From Capsaspora owczarzaki ATCC 30864 (taxonomy: Eukaryota > Opisthokonta > Filasterea): 64,000 nt of DNA. The position numbers and the translations under genes were made by a program. The notes under the pieces are model-generated. The model saw only the letters and a program-made list of their open reading frames with translations, ran no database searches and had not been told where the DNA came from. The stretch is taken from positions 2,216,917 through 2,280,916 of the forward strand of contig NW_011887293.1 of the NCBI RefSeq assembly GCF_000151315.2. Direction: 5' to 3'. Below, one piece after another: positions 55,025-64,000 of the stretch. Numbering within the stretch: the stretch's first letter is position 1; the number at the start of each line of letters is the position of its first letter.

Positions 55025-56642
55025 ATGGCACCCACCCGCACAACCAAGGACGTGGCCAGCAGTGCCAAGGACAAGCCCATTGAGGATGTGCCTGCCTCTT
55101 CGGCATCGGCATCGGGCAGCGGCGCCGACGGAGCGAACGACTTGACTGTGCCTGCGCCGCTCGTTTCGGCGACGGCGCACCTGCCCAAGTCGGTGATTGT
55201 GCATCCGCTGGTGCTGCTGAGCGCCGTCGACCACTTCTACCGCGTGTCCAAGGACTCACGCAAGCGCGTTGTCGGCATCCTGCTCGGCCAGCGCACCGGC
55301 GACACGATCGACGTCTCGAACAGCTTTGCAGGTAACAGAAGAACAACCGAACGCGACGACCACCACTCACGATGCTGCTGCTACGAATGCGATTGCGCGT
55401 TCTCTGGCCAACGTGTTTCGTCGGATTCAACGTGCCCTCGCTGCTCTGTTGGGCGCTTTGTTTCGGGAGGCACAGAAAACGCAAGCCAGCCGAATGGCCC
55501 AAAAAAAAAAAAAAAAATTGAGATCGAGAAAAAAAAAAAGAAAAGAGTTCTCGAAACGCAACGCAGCGCACCGCAGCACAACTCAACAACGGATGACTCG
55601 ACTGCGTTGTTTTGGGCATTGTGTGTGAAGATGCTAAGCGACTCTGAGAAAACAGTCCATCGAAAGGAGGGAGGAAAGGAGAGCATCAGAAAACCAGTGA
55701 TTCAGAATCTGCTGTTGGGTCATCATCTTACGCTCAATTGTGTGTGTTTGTGTGTTGAAATTCAGTGCCATTCGAGGAGGACGAGCGCGATCCGAGTGTG
55801 TGGTTTTGCGATCACAACTTTATCGAGTCCATGCATCACATGTACAAGCGCATTGCTGGTAAGCCGCGAGACTGTGACATTTGTGTTTTTGTACTGGAGA
55901 TGGTTGATTGACGTTGTATGAACCTGTTCCACTGTTTGTTGCTGTGACTGCAGCCAAGGAACACATTGTCGGATGGTATCACACGGGGCCAAAGCTTCGG
56001 ACAAACGATCTGGCCATCAACGAGCTGCTCCAGCGGTTTGTGCCCCATCCCCTGCTTGTGATTATCGACGTCGAGCCAAAGGAGCTCGGCTTGCCAACGT
56101 CGGCGTACATGACGGTGGAGGAAATCCACAGCGACGGCTCGCCAACGTCCAAGACCTTTGAGCACATTGCCAGCGAAATCCAGGCCGAGGAGGCCGAGGA
56201 GGTCGGCGTGGAGCACTTGCTACGCGACGTCAAGAGCTCGACGGCAGGCACGTTGTCCGAGCGCATCACAAACCAGCTCGCATCGCTGCGCAGCTTGTTG
56301 TCGCACCTCAGCGACATTCACGGCTATCTGGACAAGGTGGCCACGGGAGCACTGCCCATGAACCACCAAATCACCTACCAATTGCAAGACATTTTCAACC
56401 TGCTGCCCAACGTCACCGTGGACGAGCTCGTCTCGGCCATCTCGGTCGAAACCAACGACCAAATGCTTGTTGTCTACGTCTCGTCGCTCGTTCGCGCCAT
56501 TATCGCCCTGCACAATCTGATCAGCAACAAGCTCGCAAATCGCGACGCTGAAAAGAAGACCGAGCAGTCCATTGCACGATCTCTCGAGGACACCATTTCT
56601 AGCGGCGGCAAGACAAAAGACGGCCCAACTGCCAAGGCATAA
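55025..56642 (+). CDS. PSMD7: 26S proteasome lid subunit Rpn8 (PSMD7)
   Basis: Three exons: 55025-55331, 55766-55858 and 55954-56642, giving 362 aa. The MPN domain begins [15 protein letters not shown] and continues [55 protein letters not shown]-like [19 protein letters not shown] and [29 protein letters not shown] and the C-terminal helices ([31 protein letters not shown]) complete the Rpn8 match. The JAMM zinc ligands are absent, as expected for this non-catalytic partner of Rpn11. A ~50-residue Ala/Ser-rich N-terminal extension is absent from human PSMD7. Confidence 0.96.
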
Positions 56643-56895
56643 AGGCAGCAAAAGTCAAGTGCCAAGAAAAAACAAGGGCGTGCAAAAAATGACTCACAGA
56701 ACGGACAAGGAGAATTGCTCAGTTTGTTTTGTTTTGTTTGTTTGTTTTTGTTCTTGTGTGTCGAGTGTTGTTTCTGTTTTCAATGTAGTATGGTTTTCTT
56801 TGCTTGTTTTCAAATTTGGTATTCTCTTCCAAATCCAATCCAAATCACTCTTAGTTTTTTTTCTCTTTCTTTCTTCTTCTTTGTAATTTCTTGCA

Positions 56896-57601
56896 ATGAG
56901 CACAGCGTTAGCATCCAAACGTCGCTTTGACGCCGTGGATGCATCGCCGCCGTCGTCGCCTTCGGGCTCGGCGGGTGGCTTTGGTGTCGCCTCGCATTAC
57001 CAGCACAACAGCTCGCCCACGTTGGGACGGCGCCTGGGCATGATGACGGCAGCGGCGACGACGATGCCCGCGGCGCTGCCATATGGGATCGATGACGTGT
57101 CGTCGTCCATGCTTGGCCACAGCCTGCCCCACACTTCCACACACATGCCACAAGGGCCACTGGGCGGCGGCATGGCGCTGACATCCTCGGCCTCGTCGTT
57201 GGCCATGGCGTCAGCAGCAGCTTCGCCGCTCTTCCGCCAAGCCAGCTCGCAGTACCTCTCCTCCTCATCCTCCCCTGCCGCCGCCGGCCAAGCACCCCAC
57301 CAGCAGCTCTCCAAGCGGTCACGGCAGATGGACGGGAGCAACAACGGCCCCGTCTCGCCCATGTTTGCCTCCATGCAGCTCATCTCGCGGCGGTCGCACG
57401 ACTCTGCCTTTGCCTCCTCCACCTCCAGCGGTACGTCTGTTCTTTTTCACAGAGTTGCTGGTTTTACTATTGTTCTATTGCTCGGAATTGAATTTTCCAC
57501 CACTCCGTCTCTCTTTTGCTCTCTTTGAACTTGAGCGGTTTTACGATTCGTTTTCAAAACCAAAAAAAAAAAAAAAAAAAAAAACTTCGAGAGAAAAACG
57601 G

Positions 57602-57659
<58 letters not shown>

Positions 57660-58582
57660 CGTGGGGTTGCTCTTTATTCACTTTCATTGGATTTTTTTGA
57701 CTGGTTGTCGTTGTTTCCATCCTTCTCTGCGAGTCCTGTTGGCACACTTTGCATGCTGTTTGTTTGTCGATTGCGAATGAGCACGCACTATGATCGGGAT
57801 GGTGGGGTGTCGTTCGAGATGAGCGGCTTTCGTCGCTTCTGGTCGGTCATCAGGTTGGAAGTGTTCGCTGCCGCCGCCGCCGCCTTGACAAAGCAAAATG
57901 GTTGCTTGGGATATGGTTTGAAGAAGGGCGAGAAAAAAAAACCAAACAGGCGGACGGCATTGCGCTGTCGTCGAGCTCAACCCTGAAACTGTTTCACATT
58001 TCACCTTCACGCTCTGATCAACGTCCTGACGCGTGAAACTCACAAACAACCATTGTGTACACCTTTTTTTTTGTTGTTGTTGTTGTTTGTTGCTCCAGAC
58101 CCAGTGGACAAATATATCGCCGGCTCAAAGCGGGTGCGGAATCACATTCAGGAAGACGCGTCCGTCATGCGTCCGCCACCAGAAGAGGAGCAGCAGTACT
58201 TTACACTTAGCGAGGTTAAATCTATTCTTGAGCGGGCGCTCGAGGATCGCGAGAATCAACTTCGAGCTGAATACGACATTACATTGCAGCAAAAGCTGAG
58301 TGGTACGTTCGCTAGTTGTTGGCACGGATGTGCTTGCTTTCCCCGTAAACCTTGGCACTCACTCTGCGTTGCTTTGCCATGCAGAGCAATTCAATTCGTT
58401 TTCAAAGTTCAACGAGGACCACATTCATCGGCAACTCAAAGAGTCGACTTGGTCTTGTGAGTTTGTTTTGACTTTTTTTGTGTGTGTGTTTGTGTTGTTG
58501 TGCTCCCGTCAATGTATGTCTGCAGCTCCAGTGCTCATGTCTCTTCCACTTGCTGTGTCAAATTTTCACAGACATGTCGTAA
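56896..58582 (+). CDS. AKIRIN: Akirin
   Basis: Four exons: 56896-57430, 58099-58302, 58385-58456 and an 11-nt terminal exon 58572-58582, giving 273 aa. The start has the akirin-like basic motif SKRRFDAVDASPPSS, followed by a Ser/Ala-rich disordered middle. The conserved C-terminal helical region reads QQYFTLSEVKSILERALEDREN, LRAEYDITLQQKLSEQFNSF and KFNEDHIHRQ. It ends STWSYMS, equivalent to the SYVS end of animal akirins, which is known to bind the proteasome for nuclear import. Akirins also link transcription factors to chromatin remodelling. The first intron holds facing A23 and T57 tracts. PSMD7 lies immediately upstream on the same strand. Confidence 0.93.
57562..57659. repeat. A23 and T57 homopolymer tracts in akirin intron 1
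   Basis: A23 at 57562-57584 and T57 at 57603-57659, 18 bp apart. On the transcript they are complementary and could fold into an A:U hairpin. Confidence 0.95.
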
Positions 58583-58965
58583 AATGGTTGGAGCGAACGT
58601 ATCTACCGCGCCTGCAGGTCGTTTCGCTTTGATTCTCTGTTGTTTGGTTGAACTGCTTTTTCGATCTCGTTGCTCTTCCCCCGTTTTTTTTTTCGGGCGG
58701 GGGGGGGGGCAACTCGTTTTCAATCTCCATTTTGTATCCATGAAGCACATACAATGAATTCGAACGCTCTCGCACAACGTCGGCTGAAATTACAAATAAC
58801 TTTGGACAACTTTGATCGTCAAAAATGCTGCCGTTGTTGGCATTGTGTGTATGTGTGTGTGCGTGTGTGTCGACTTTTCTCTCATTTTCACATGTACCAA
58901 GACGTAGTTCAATCAGACCAGTGCACACATCACGAAAGAATCAATGTTCATTGTCAACCACGATC
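58583..58965. other. Convergent intergenic region, akirin / amidase-like receptor
   Basis: 383 bp between stop codons. It holds a G-run (58699-58709) and GT-rich sequence at 58846-58869. No gene was seen. Confidence 0.55.
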
Positions 58966-61900
58966 TCAATTGCCGTCCGAAGTTATGCTGGCATACGTCA
59001 CAGCACCAACAGCCGGTGCTCCGCCGTTTCCAAGGACATCGTAAGTGTTCTCCTGCTGCTCATCAGAATGGTGCGGCGCTTCATACTGCGACGCCATCGT
59101 GACCTTCTCAGAGTCAAGGTCGCTGCCGCTGGCGAGCCCAGGGGCATTGAGCGTATCATAGACGCCATCCATTTCAGCGCCATGATCGAGCAGCGGGTTG
59201 GCAAAGAGCATCGTGGACTGCGGGGCGGGGGCTTCGGCGTTCGGCGCAGGTTTGCTGCGACGGCGACGAACGACAAGAAGCAGGATGAGCAAAAGAAGCA
59301 ACAGCAGGACGACACCGCCGCCAGCACCGCCAGCAATCGCTCCGATGGGCAAGGAATCATTGGGGACGGGCGCGCAAACATGATCAGCCTTGCTTGCATA
59401 GTCGATCGGGCAGGAGGCGACGCATCGGGCGCCAAACTTGAAGTGCGCGCAGGAAACGCATTCCGTGTCCGCTGGGCCAGTGCAGCCGCCTTGACATTCA
59501 ACGTGGCACGAGTATTGCGGGGTTTGAGTGGCTGACGCTGACGCTTCGGAGGCCACAGAGGCAGAAGCTGAGGCACGGGACGCTTCCGACGCTTCCGACG
59601 CAGCTGATTCTGATGATGCCGAGGCGATCGATGCAGACGATGCTGAGGCAATCGATTCTGACGATGCTGAGGCGATCGATGCAGACGATGCTGAGGCAAT
59701 CGATTCTGACGATTCTGAGGCGATTGACGCAGATGATGCTGAGGCGATTGACGCAGACGATTCTGAGGCGATCGATTCTGACGATGCCGAGGCAATCGAT
59801 TCTGACGATGCTGAAGCGATTGACGCAGACGATTCTGAGGCGATTGACGCAGACGATGCTGAGGCGACCGATTCTGACGATGCTGAGGCGATCGATTCTG
59901 ACGATGCCGAAGCGATCGATTTGGAAGATGCTGAGGCGATTGATGCAGACGACGCGGAAGCAAGCGAGGCAGAGACTGTGGAGGCGACAGATGCAACAGT
60001 GGCTGAGGCTGTGGAAGCGGCAGAAGCAATTGAGGCAACGCTTGCAGACACGGTGGTTGCAATCGAAGCAGAGCTTCGGGAAGCAACCGACGCTCGCGTG
60101 GCCATGCTGGCAGCCGAGCTGACGGACGGCAGCGCCAAGGGCAAGTCAGGAGCTGCGAACATGATGGTGGACAGGATCGAAGCCATCAACTTGTCGCGCT
60201 CGTCTCGCGAGTTGATCGTTTCAAAAGGGAAGGCAAGCAAGAAGGAAGCATAATATCCTGCCGTGCTGCGTGAGCTGACACCAGCGACATTCGTCCCAGA
60301 CGAAGGGCCGTAGTACAGCGCCGCTGTTCCTGTGCCTGCTGTGCCGATCTGATCCGGCGAGCTGACAGCGTATGGGTTCCCCAGTGCCACAATGCTGTTG
60401 AAGGCCACAGTGCCGCTCATGGTGAATCCAGCGTTCGGGCGAACAACGAAAGTGTTTGCATTGGCGTTGACAAAGGTGGACTTGAGTTGACTGTTGAGGA
60501 AGGTGAGGCTGGTACTGCCCGCAGCACTAAGGCCAGCAGCGACATTCGAGCCACTGACGAAAAGCGAGCGAGGGCTTGCAGAGGAGGCACCTGCAATCCA
60601 CGAGTTGATGGCGGTTTGCGCAACAGCAGGGAAGACATTGATGTTGGCGGCCGTATCACCCGACGCCCAGACAACCGCCTTGTACGCGGCGAGGTTGTTG
60701 GTAACCCATTGGGACTCAGAAAAGATGTCTGCAGATGCAGAATCAAACGAGTAACCGGCTCCAGCAATCGACAGGGCGTGCTCGACCACATACTCCCGCG
60801 TGTACCGACCCTCGATGTTGGTAGAAGTGTGCACAAAGCCTTCGACAAAGCAGTCGACGATGACAATTGGCGGACGAGTGACACCAACAGCAGGGTCGGT
60901 CACGCGCGCCGCTGCCGTCCATTTGGTCAACGCTTCGCCTCCTGCATTGAGACCGGCAACCTTGAAAAAGTAGACTTGCCCGACTGTCAAAGATGTAACG
61001 TCGTAGCACAAGCTGTTAAGGTACGTAAAAGCGGCGACGATGACTCCATCATCCCATCCGCGTCCATCGGTAGACCGGTAAATCTTGAACGCGGTCGCAG
61101 CGTCAGTGGACTCTTGGGTGTCGTCAGGTTGGCGCCAGCAGACTCGAACCACGTTGCCGCCTTGGTTGATGGTGTGCAGGTAGTTGACAGGGAGCGGAAT
61201 GATGGTGGCGGTCGATGAAAAGTACTTGGCAATGCCCTTGTAGTATGCGCGCCCGAGCTGTTTGATGGAGGAAGAAGATTCGTGTGAGATTCCATGCGCC
61301 AGCTCATGAAAGCAAAGACCACAGCGTACGTACATTCTCGCGACCCGCTTCGGACTGAGCCAGTAGCATGTCTACATTGTTGGAGGCGTAATAAGGAATG
61401 GCCATCATGGTGGGCATTCGTGAGGACGAATCAAGCGGCGCCCATTGATGAAGGTTGTTGGCTTTGTCTAAAAGACCCGTTGAAACTGCGGCCGCATGAA
61501 TGACGTCGCGGAAGCTATCCGAAGCGGCCTGCAATGAGGAGTTGTAGATCGCCGTACTGGTGATGCCCGTGTATGACGAGGTACGACCCTATCGAGCAAA
61601 ATCATTAATCAAAGAGTACCGCGAAAAGCACACATTCCGTTTCATGCACTTACGTTGCTGTAGCTGAAATCCTGGGTGCCACGAGTTGCGGAGTCGCTAG
61701 TAGCGGTGCTCACAAGGTAGAAAAGCGCCCAATTTTGCCAGTTGGCAGTTTCCAGATCGCCTTGAATCATCTGCTTGCTGAAATCAGCCATCGCTGTTGC
61801 CGAGCTCGTGCTGACAGTGTAGTTCATGTAGGTCAAAAAGCTGGACGTGCCGTAGTGGAAGCGAGGATAGCCGCCAAGGGAACCGCAACCGACGCGAACT

Positions 61901-62625
61901 GCATCCACAATGACATATCTGCCAGCGTCGACGGCAAAGTCAAGCTTGTTGGAAACTTCGACGCGAAAGCCTGTCTTGGTAAAGTAGTAGCGACCGGCAT
62001 ACATCCACTGCCTGCTGTACATGTTTTGATTCATGTACAGGGTAGTTGTGCCACCAGAATGGAAGATTCGAATGAGCGTGCGAGAGGCACGGTTTTGGCC
62101 GTCGCCCAAACCACGAATGTACACGGGATAGTACCCATCGGCGGCAAGGGTGGTCACGAAAGCTGCGACGGCTGTTTCTGCATTCAGGTTGCCAAATACG
62201 TACGAGTGGTAACCGAGGAACCCAACGCCGTAGGAAGTCCATCCACCAGTTTTGATGCAGTTGGCAGATTGATCGTCCAGAATCTGCTCGTCGGACGTGC
62301 CAAACCAGCGCTCGCGTGTCATGAACACGGTTGCACCCGCGTTGGCGAGGTACTCTTGAGTGTAACGAATCATGATCTCGTTATGATAGACATCGGGCAG
62401 CTGGGAATTGAGCCCCATGTTGTATTCGTAAGCATTTGAGATGGAGTTTCGTCCACCGTCAGGCGCCAACACGACACTGCGACCAGCAAGTTGCGGACGG
62501 GTGGTCTTGGCCGCGTTCATCCAGGGCGTCGGCAGACCGTGGATGTCTGCCAATGCGCTTTGAGGAGCGCAGCAAGCCAGGAGAAGCAGGGCGACAACAA
62601 TCCAACGAGGCTCCAGATTCGCCAT
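58966..62625 (-). CDS. Type I membrane protein: amidase-like/golvesin-like/FN3 ectodomain with tyrosine-motif tail
   Basis: Three exons: 62625-61654, 61588-61334 and 61257-58966, all phase 0, giving 1172 aa. A signal peptide (WIVVALLLLACC) opens the protein. An N-acetylmuramoyl-L-alanine-amidase-like fold follows (QEYLANAGATVFMTRER); the usual GHG zinc-histidine loop reads APDGGR, so catalysis is doubtful. A golvesin-like module (RIFHSGGTTTLYMNQ...QWMYAGRYYF...YVIVDAVRVG), MPTMMAIPYYASN, YKGIAKYF, an FN3 domain (VVRVCWRQP...FKIYRSTDGRGWDDG) and a ThuA/GATase-like region (KAVVWASGD) complete the bacterial-type part. Next come an 8-residue Ser/Ala repeat stalk, a furin-like Cys cluster (59380-59515), one membrane helix (GGVVLLLLLLLILLLVV) and RRRR. 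The ~95-residue tail carries YDTL, YEAP and YDVL-x12-YASI. Domain names come from recalled family patterns, not a search. Confidence 0.82.
59560..59960 (-). repeat. 24-bp coding repeat (8-residue SASSESIA unit)
   Basis: About 14 imperfect tandem copies of a 24-bp unit inside exon 3 of the membrane protein, encoding SIASASSE-type repeats. They probably form an extended, possibly O-glycosylated stalk. The same repeat leaves the opposite strand open as a DDAEAID frame. Confidence 0.9.
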
Positions 62626-63799
62626 TTTTGGACCTGGTTATCCTGTTCAAGTCAGGTCAGCAAAAACTGAAAAAGAAAAACAAAAACAAAATTAGCAGAC
62701 GAAATACAATGTGTCACACGCAAATCATGCGATGAGTATTTGGTCTTTCGATCGACAGACTCAGGCACACACTCATGCACTGACACGCACACACACACAC
62801 ACTTACACGCACACACACATACACACACACACTCACACACTCACACACACACACTCATTCACTGATATTGCGGTCGCTCACCCATCGCGAAAAGGCGCTT
62901 TGAGAATGGAAGCAGTGATTTGGATTTTGTCTGGTGAGCGTTTTTTGTGTCAGCTCATCTACCGGCTCTTTTTGTTTTCGCCCCATTCGAGGGTCGCTCC
63001 ATAGCCAAACAAGCTTGTGTCTTTACTTGTCGTATGACACAAGGGAACTGCGTGCGATACAATCATGCGAGGGCCTCGGCGTGGCATCCAAGCAAATCAA
63101 GGATGCAAAACGCACACGGGAACAACAACAAAATGAAGCAGATGTTGTTGTTTTCACCCGCCATCTACACTTTTCTCTCTCTCTCTCTCGCTCTCTCTCT
63201 CTCTCTTTCGTGCGCCCTTGCTCGTGTCATTCAATGTGCTTTTGGTTTGGTGCATGGCAAGGGCAAGTGCGCGATGCACATGCTCAAGCACCGATGTGTC
63301 AAACCGCATCAACAAAGCAAACAACAAACACAAAACAAAAAGCGCACACGAGAACAAAAACAGCAAGTTGTTTGTTTGTTTGCTTCCGTTTTGTTTTTGC
63401 CTGATGAGCTCTCACACAAAGTGCAAGGCTAGCTTTGTCATGCCCCAGTTGATCTCAAGAGTTTCGGGTTGCATGTTGAGATGGGGTCGAGGCGTGGAGT
63501 TTGATGTTACCGTTGCTTCAAATTGATTGAAAACGAAACAAAAGAGAAAAAACAAAAAGGGCACCTCAACAAAAGGATTCACCAAAAGAAGAAACCACAG
63601 AAGAAACCACAGAAGAAACCACAGAGGAAAAGAAGAAGAAGAAGGAAAAAAAAAAAAGAACAAGGAGAAGAAGAAGAAAAAAAAAAGAAAAAGCAAGAGT
63701 GGCACGCTCAAGCCTTCATCCACTTTCCAAAAATCGCAAATTCACAAGAGAGTCAAAGTACTGACGCGGCTTTTATTGACAAAGTGGCTTCCAACACTG
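62626..63799. other. Intergenic region with (CA)n repeat and purine/pyrimidine tracts
   Basis: 1.17 kb upstream of the membrane-protein gene, so it should include that promoter. It has an interrupted CA/CACT repeat at 62786-62855, a CT tract at 63174-63206, and GAAACCACA/AAGAAG tandem units at 63588-63692. A minus-strand AATAAA at 63777-63772 probably belongs to the next gene. No coding feature was supported. Confidence 0.6.
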
Positions 63800-64000
63800 C
63801 TATGCCCCGATTTGCTTTTGCAACCGCACGTGCGCAATTCGATCCAGTGCGCGCCTTCGAAGGAACATGGTTACTGCCGCTGCCATGCCAAACAGAAGGT
63901 TGAAGGTCTGAGAAAGGCAGCACAGACTGTGAGTTCAACCGTGCGAACGCTGTCCAACTACGCACACGCTGGCTGCGCTTACAAAGAACTTGTAAAACGC
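63800..64000 (-). CDS. 3' end of an unidentified gene (runs off the right edge)
   Basis: The last exon 63907-63800 follows a CTCAG acceptor and reads TFNLLFGMAAAVTMFLRRRALDRIAHVRL, then QKQIGA and a stop. The preceding exon reaches the window edge (64000-63983, AFYKFF) and ends at a GTAAGC donor in matching phase. An AATAAA signal lies 23 nt past the stop (63777-63772). The hydrophobic stretch followed by RRR suggests a small C-terminal membrane helix. The product cannot be named from 42 residues. Confidence 0.6.

Noticed and set aside
57516-57747. Poly-Phe/poly-Lys open frames
   Set aside because: They come from the A23 and T57 tracts in akirin intron 1.
59528-60253. 241-residue acidic DDAEAID-repeat open frame on the plus strand
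   Set aside because: It is the antisense reading of the 24-bp coding repeat of the membrane protein; the repeat period keeps it open.
61258-61333. A zincin-like HELAHGISHE string in an open frame just before exon 3 of the membrane protein
   Set aside because: It lies between a GTACGT donor and a CAG acceptor. The upstream exon is in a different frame, and family sequence joins smoothly without it (AGREN to LGRAYYKG), so it is intronic coincidence.

Overview
This is nuclear DNA from a gene-dense, intron-containing unicellular eukaryote. Most genes have several short introns (about 70-200 nt) with GT-AG ends and T-rich acceptors. Intergenic gaps are usually 200-800 bp, and non-coding DNA is full of homopolymer runs. 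The gene set is opisthokont and has a holozoan flavour: akirin, NXF1-type mRNA exporter, BRD8, syntaxin-16, FLVCR-like transporter, a PTP1B-like tail-anchored phosphatase, and a transmembrane receptor-like protein with tyrosine motifs. A filasterean such as Capsaspora is the best guess. That is inference from gene content and layout; no search was run.

Layout, left to right. 0-5.4 kb: 5' part of a PAK1IP1-like WD gene (minus) divergent from a RIM15/IRE/Greatwall-type AGC kinase carrying a C-terminal receiver domain. 5.5-15.1 kb: an HD-domain phosphohydrolase and two tandem SPX-EXS (XPR1/SYG1) phosphate exporter paralogues, all minus. 15.9-22 kb: FLVCR-like MFS transporter and a WD40 protein (plus). 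22.5-34.9 kb (all minus): PTP1B-like phosphatase, an unrecognised 366-aa LRR-like protein, cyclin T/K, NXF1/Mex67 and ATG9. 35-45 kb: PPAN/SSF1 (plus), HIG1-domain protein and BRD8 (minus), MCM3 (plus). 45-53 kb: RPL35 (minus), syntaxin-16 (plus), SAC1 phosphoinositide phosphatase (minus), PSMG4 (plus). 53.7-58.6 kb: ATP synthase epsilon (minus), PSMD7/Rpn8 and akirin (plus). 59-62.6 kb: a type I membrane protein on the minus strand. 63.8-64 kb: the 3' end of an unidentified gene.

Most genes are single-copy housekeeping genes. They cover ribosome biogenesis (PPAN, RPL35, PAK1IP1-like), replication (MCM3), transcription and mRNA export (cyclin, BRD8, NXF1), membrane traffic and autophagy (ATG9, STX16, SAC1), mitochondria (HIG1, ATP synthase epsilon), phosphate and starvation signalling (SPX-EXS pair, RIM15-like kinase), and the proteasome (PSMG4, PSMD7 and the proteasome importer akirin within 6 kb).

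The most unusual locus is 58966-62625. It joins a bacterial-type amidase-like/golvesin-like/FN3 ectodomain to a Ser/Ala repeat stalk, a Cys-rich module, one transmembrane helix and a cytoplasmic tail that ends in a perfect YxxL-x12-YxxI (ITAM-like) motif. It may be a bacterial-surface-sensing receptor assembled from laterally acquired parts. No transposon, virus-like element, tRNA, rRNA or CRISPR array was recognised.
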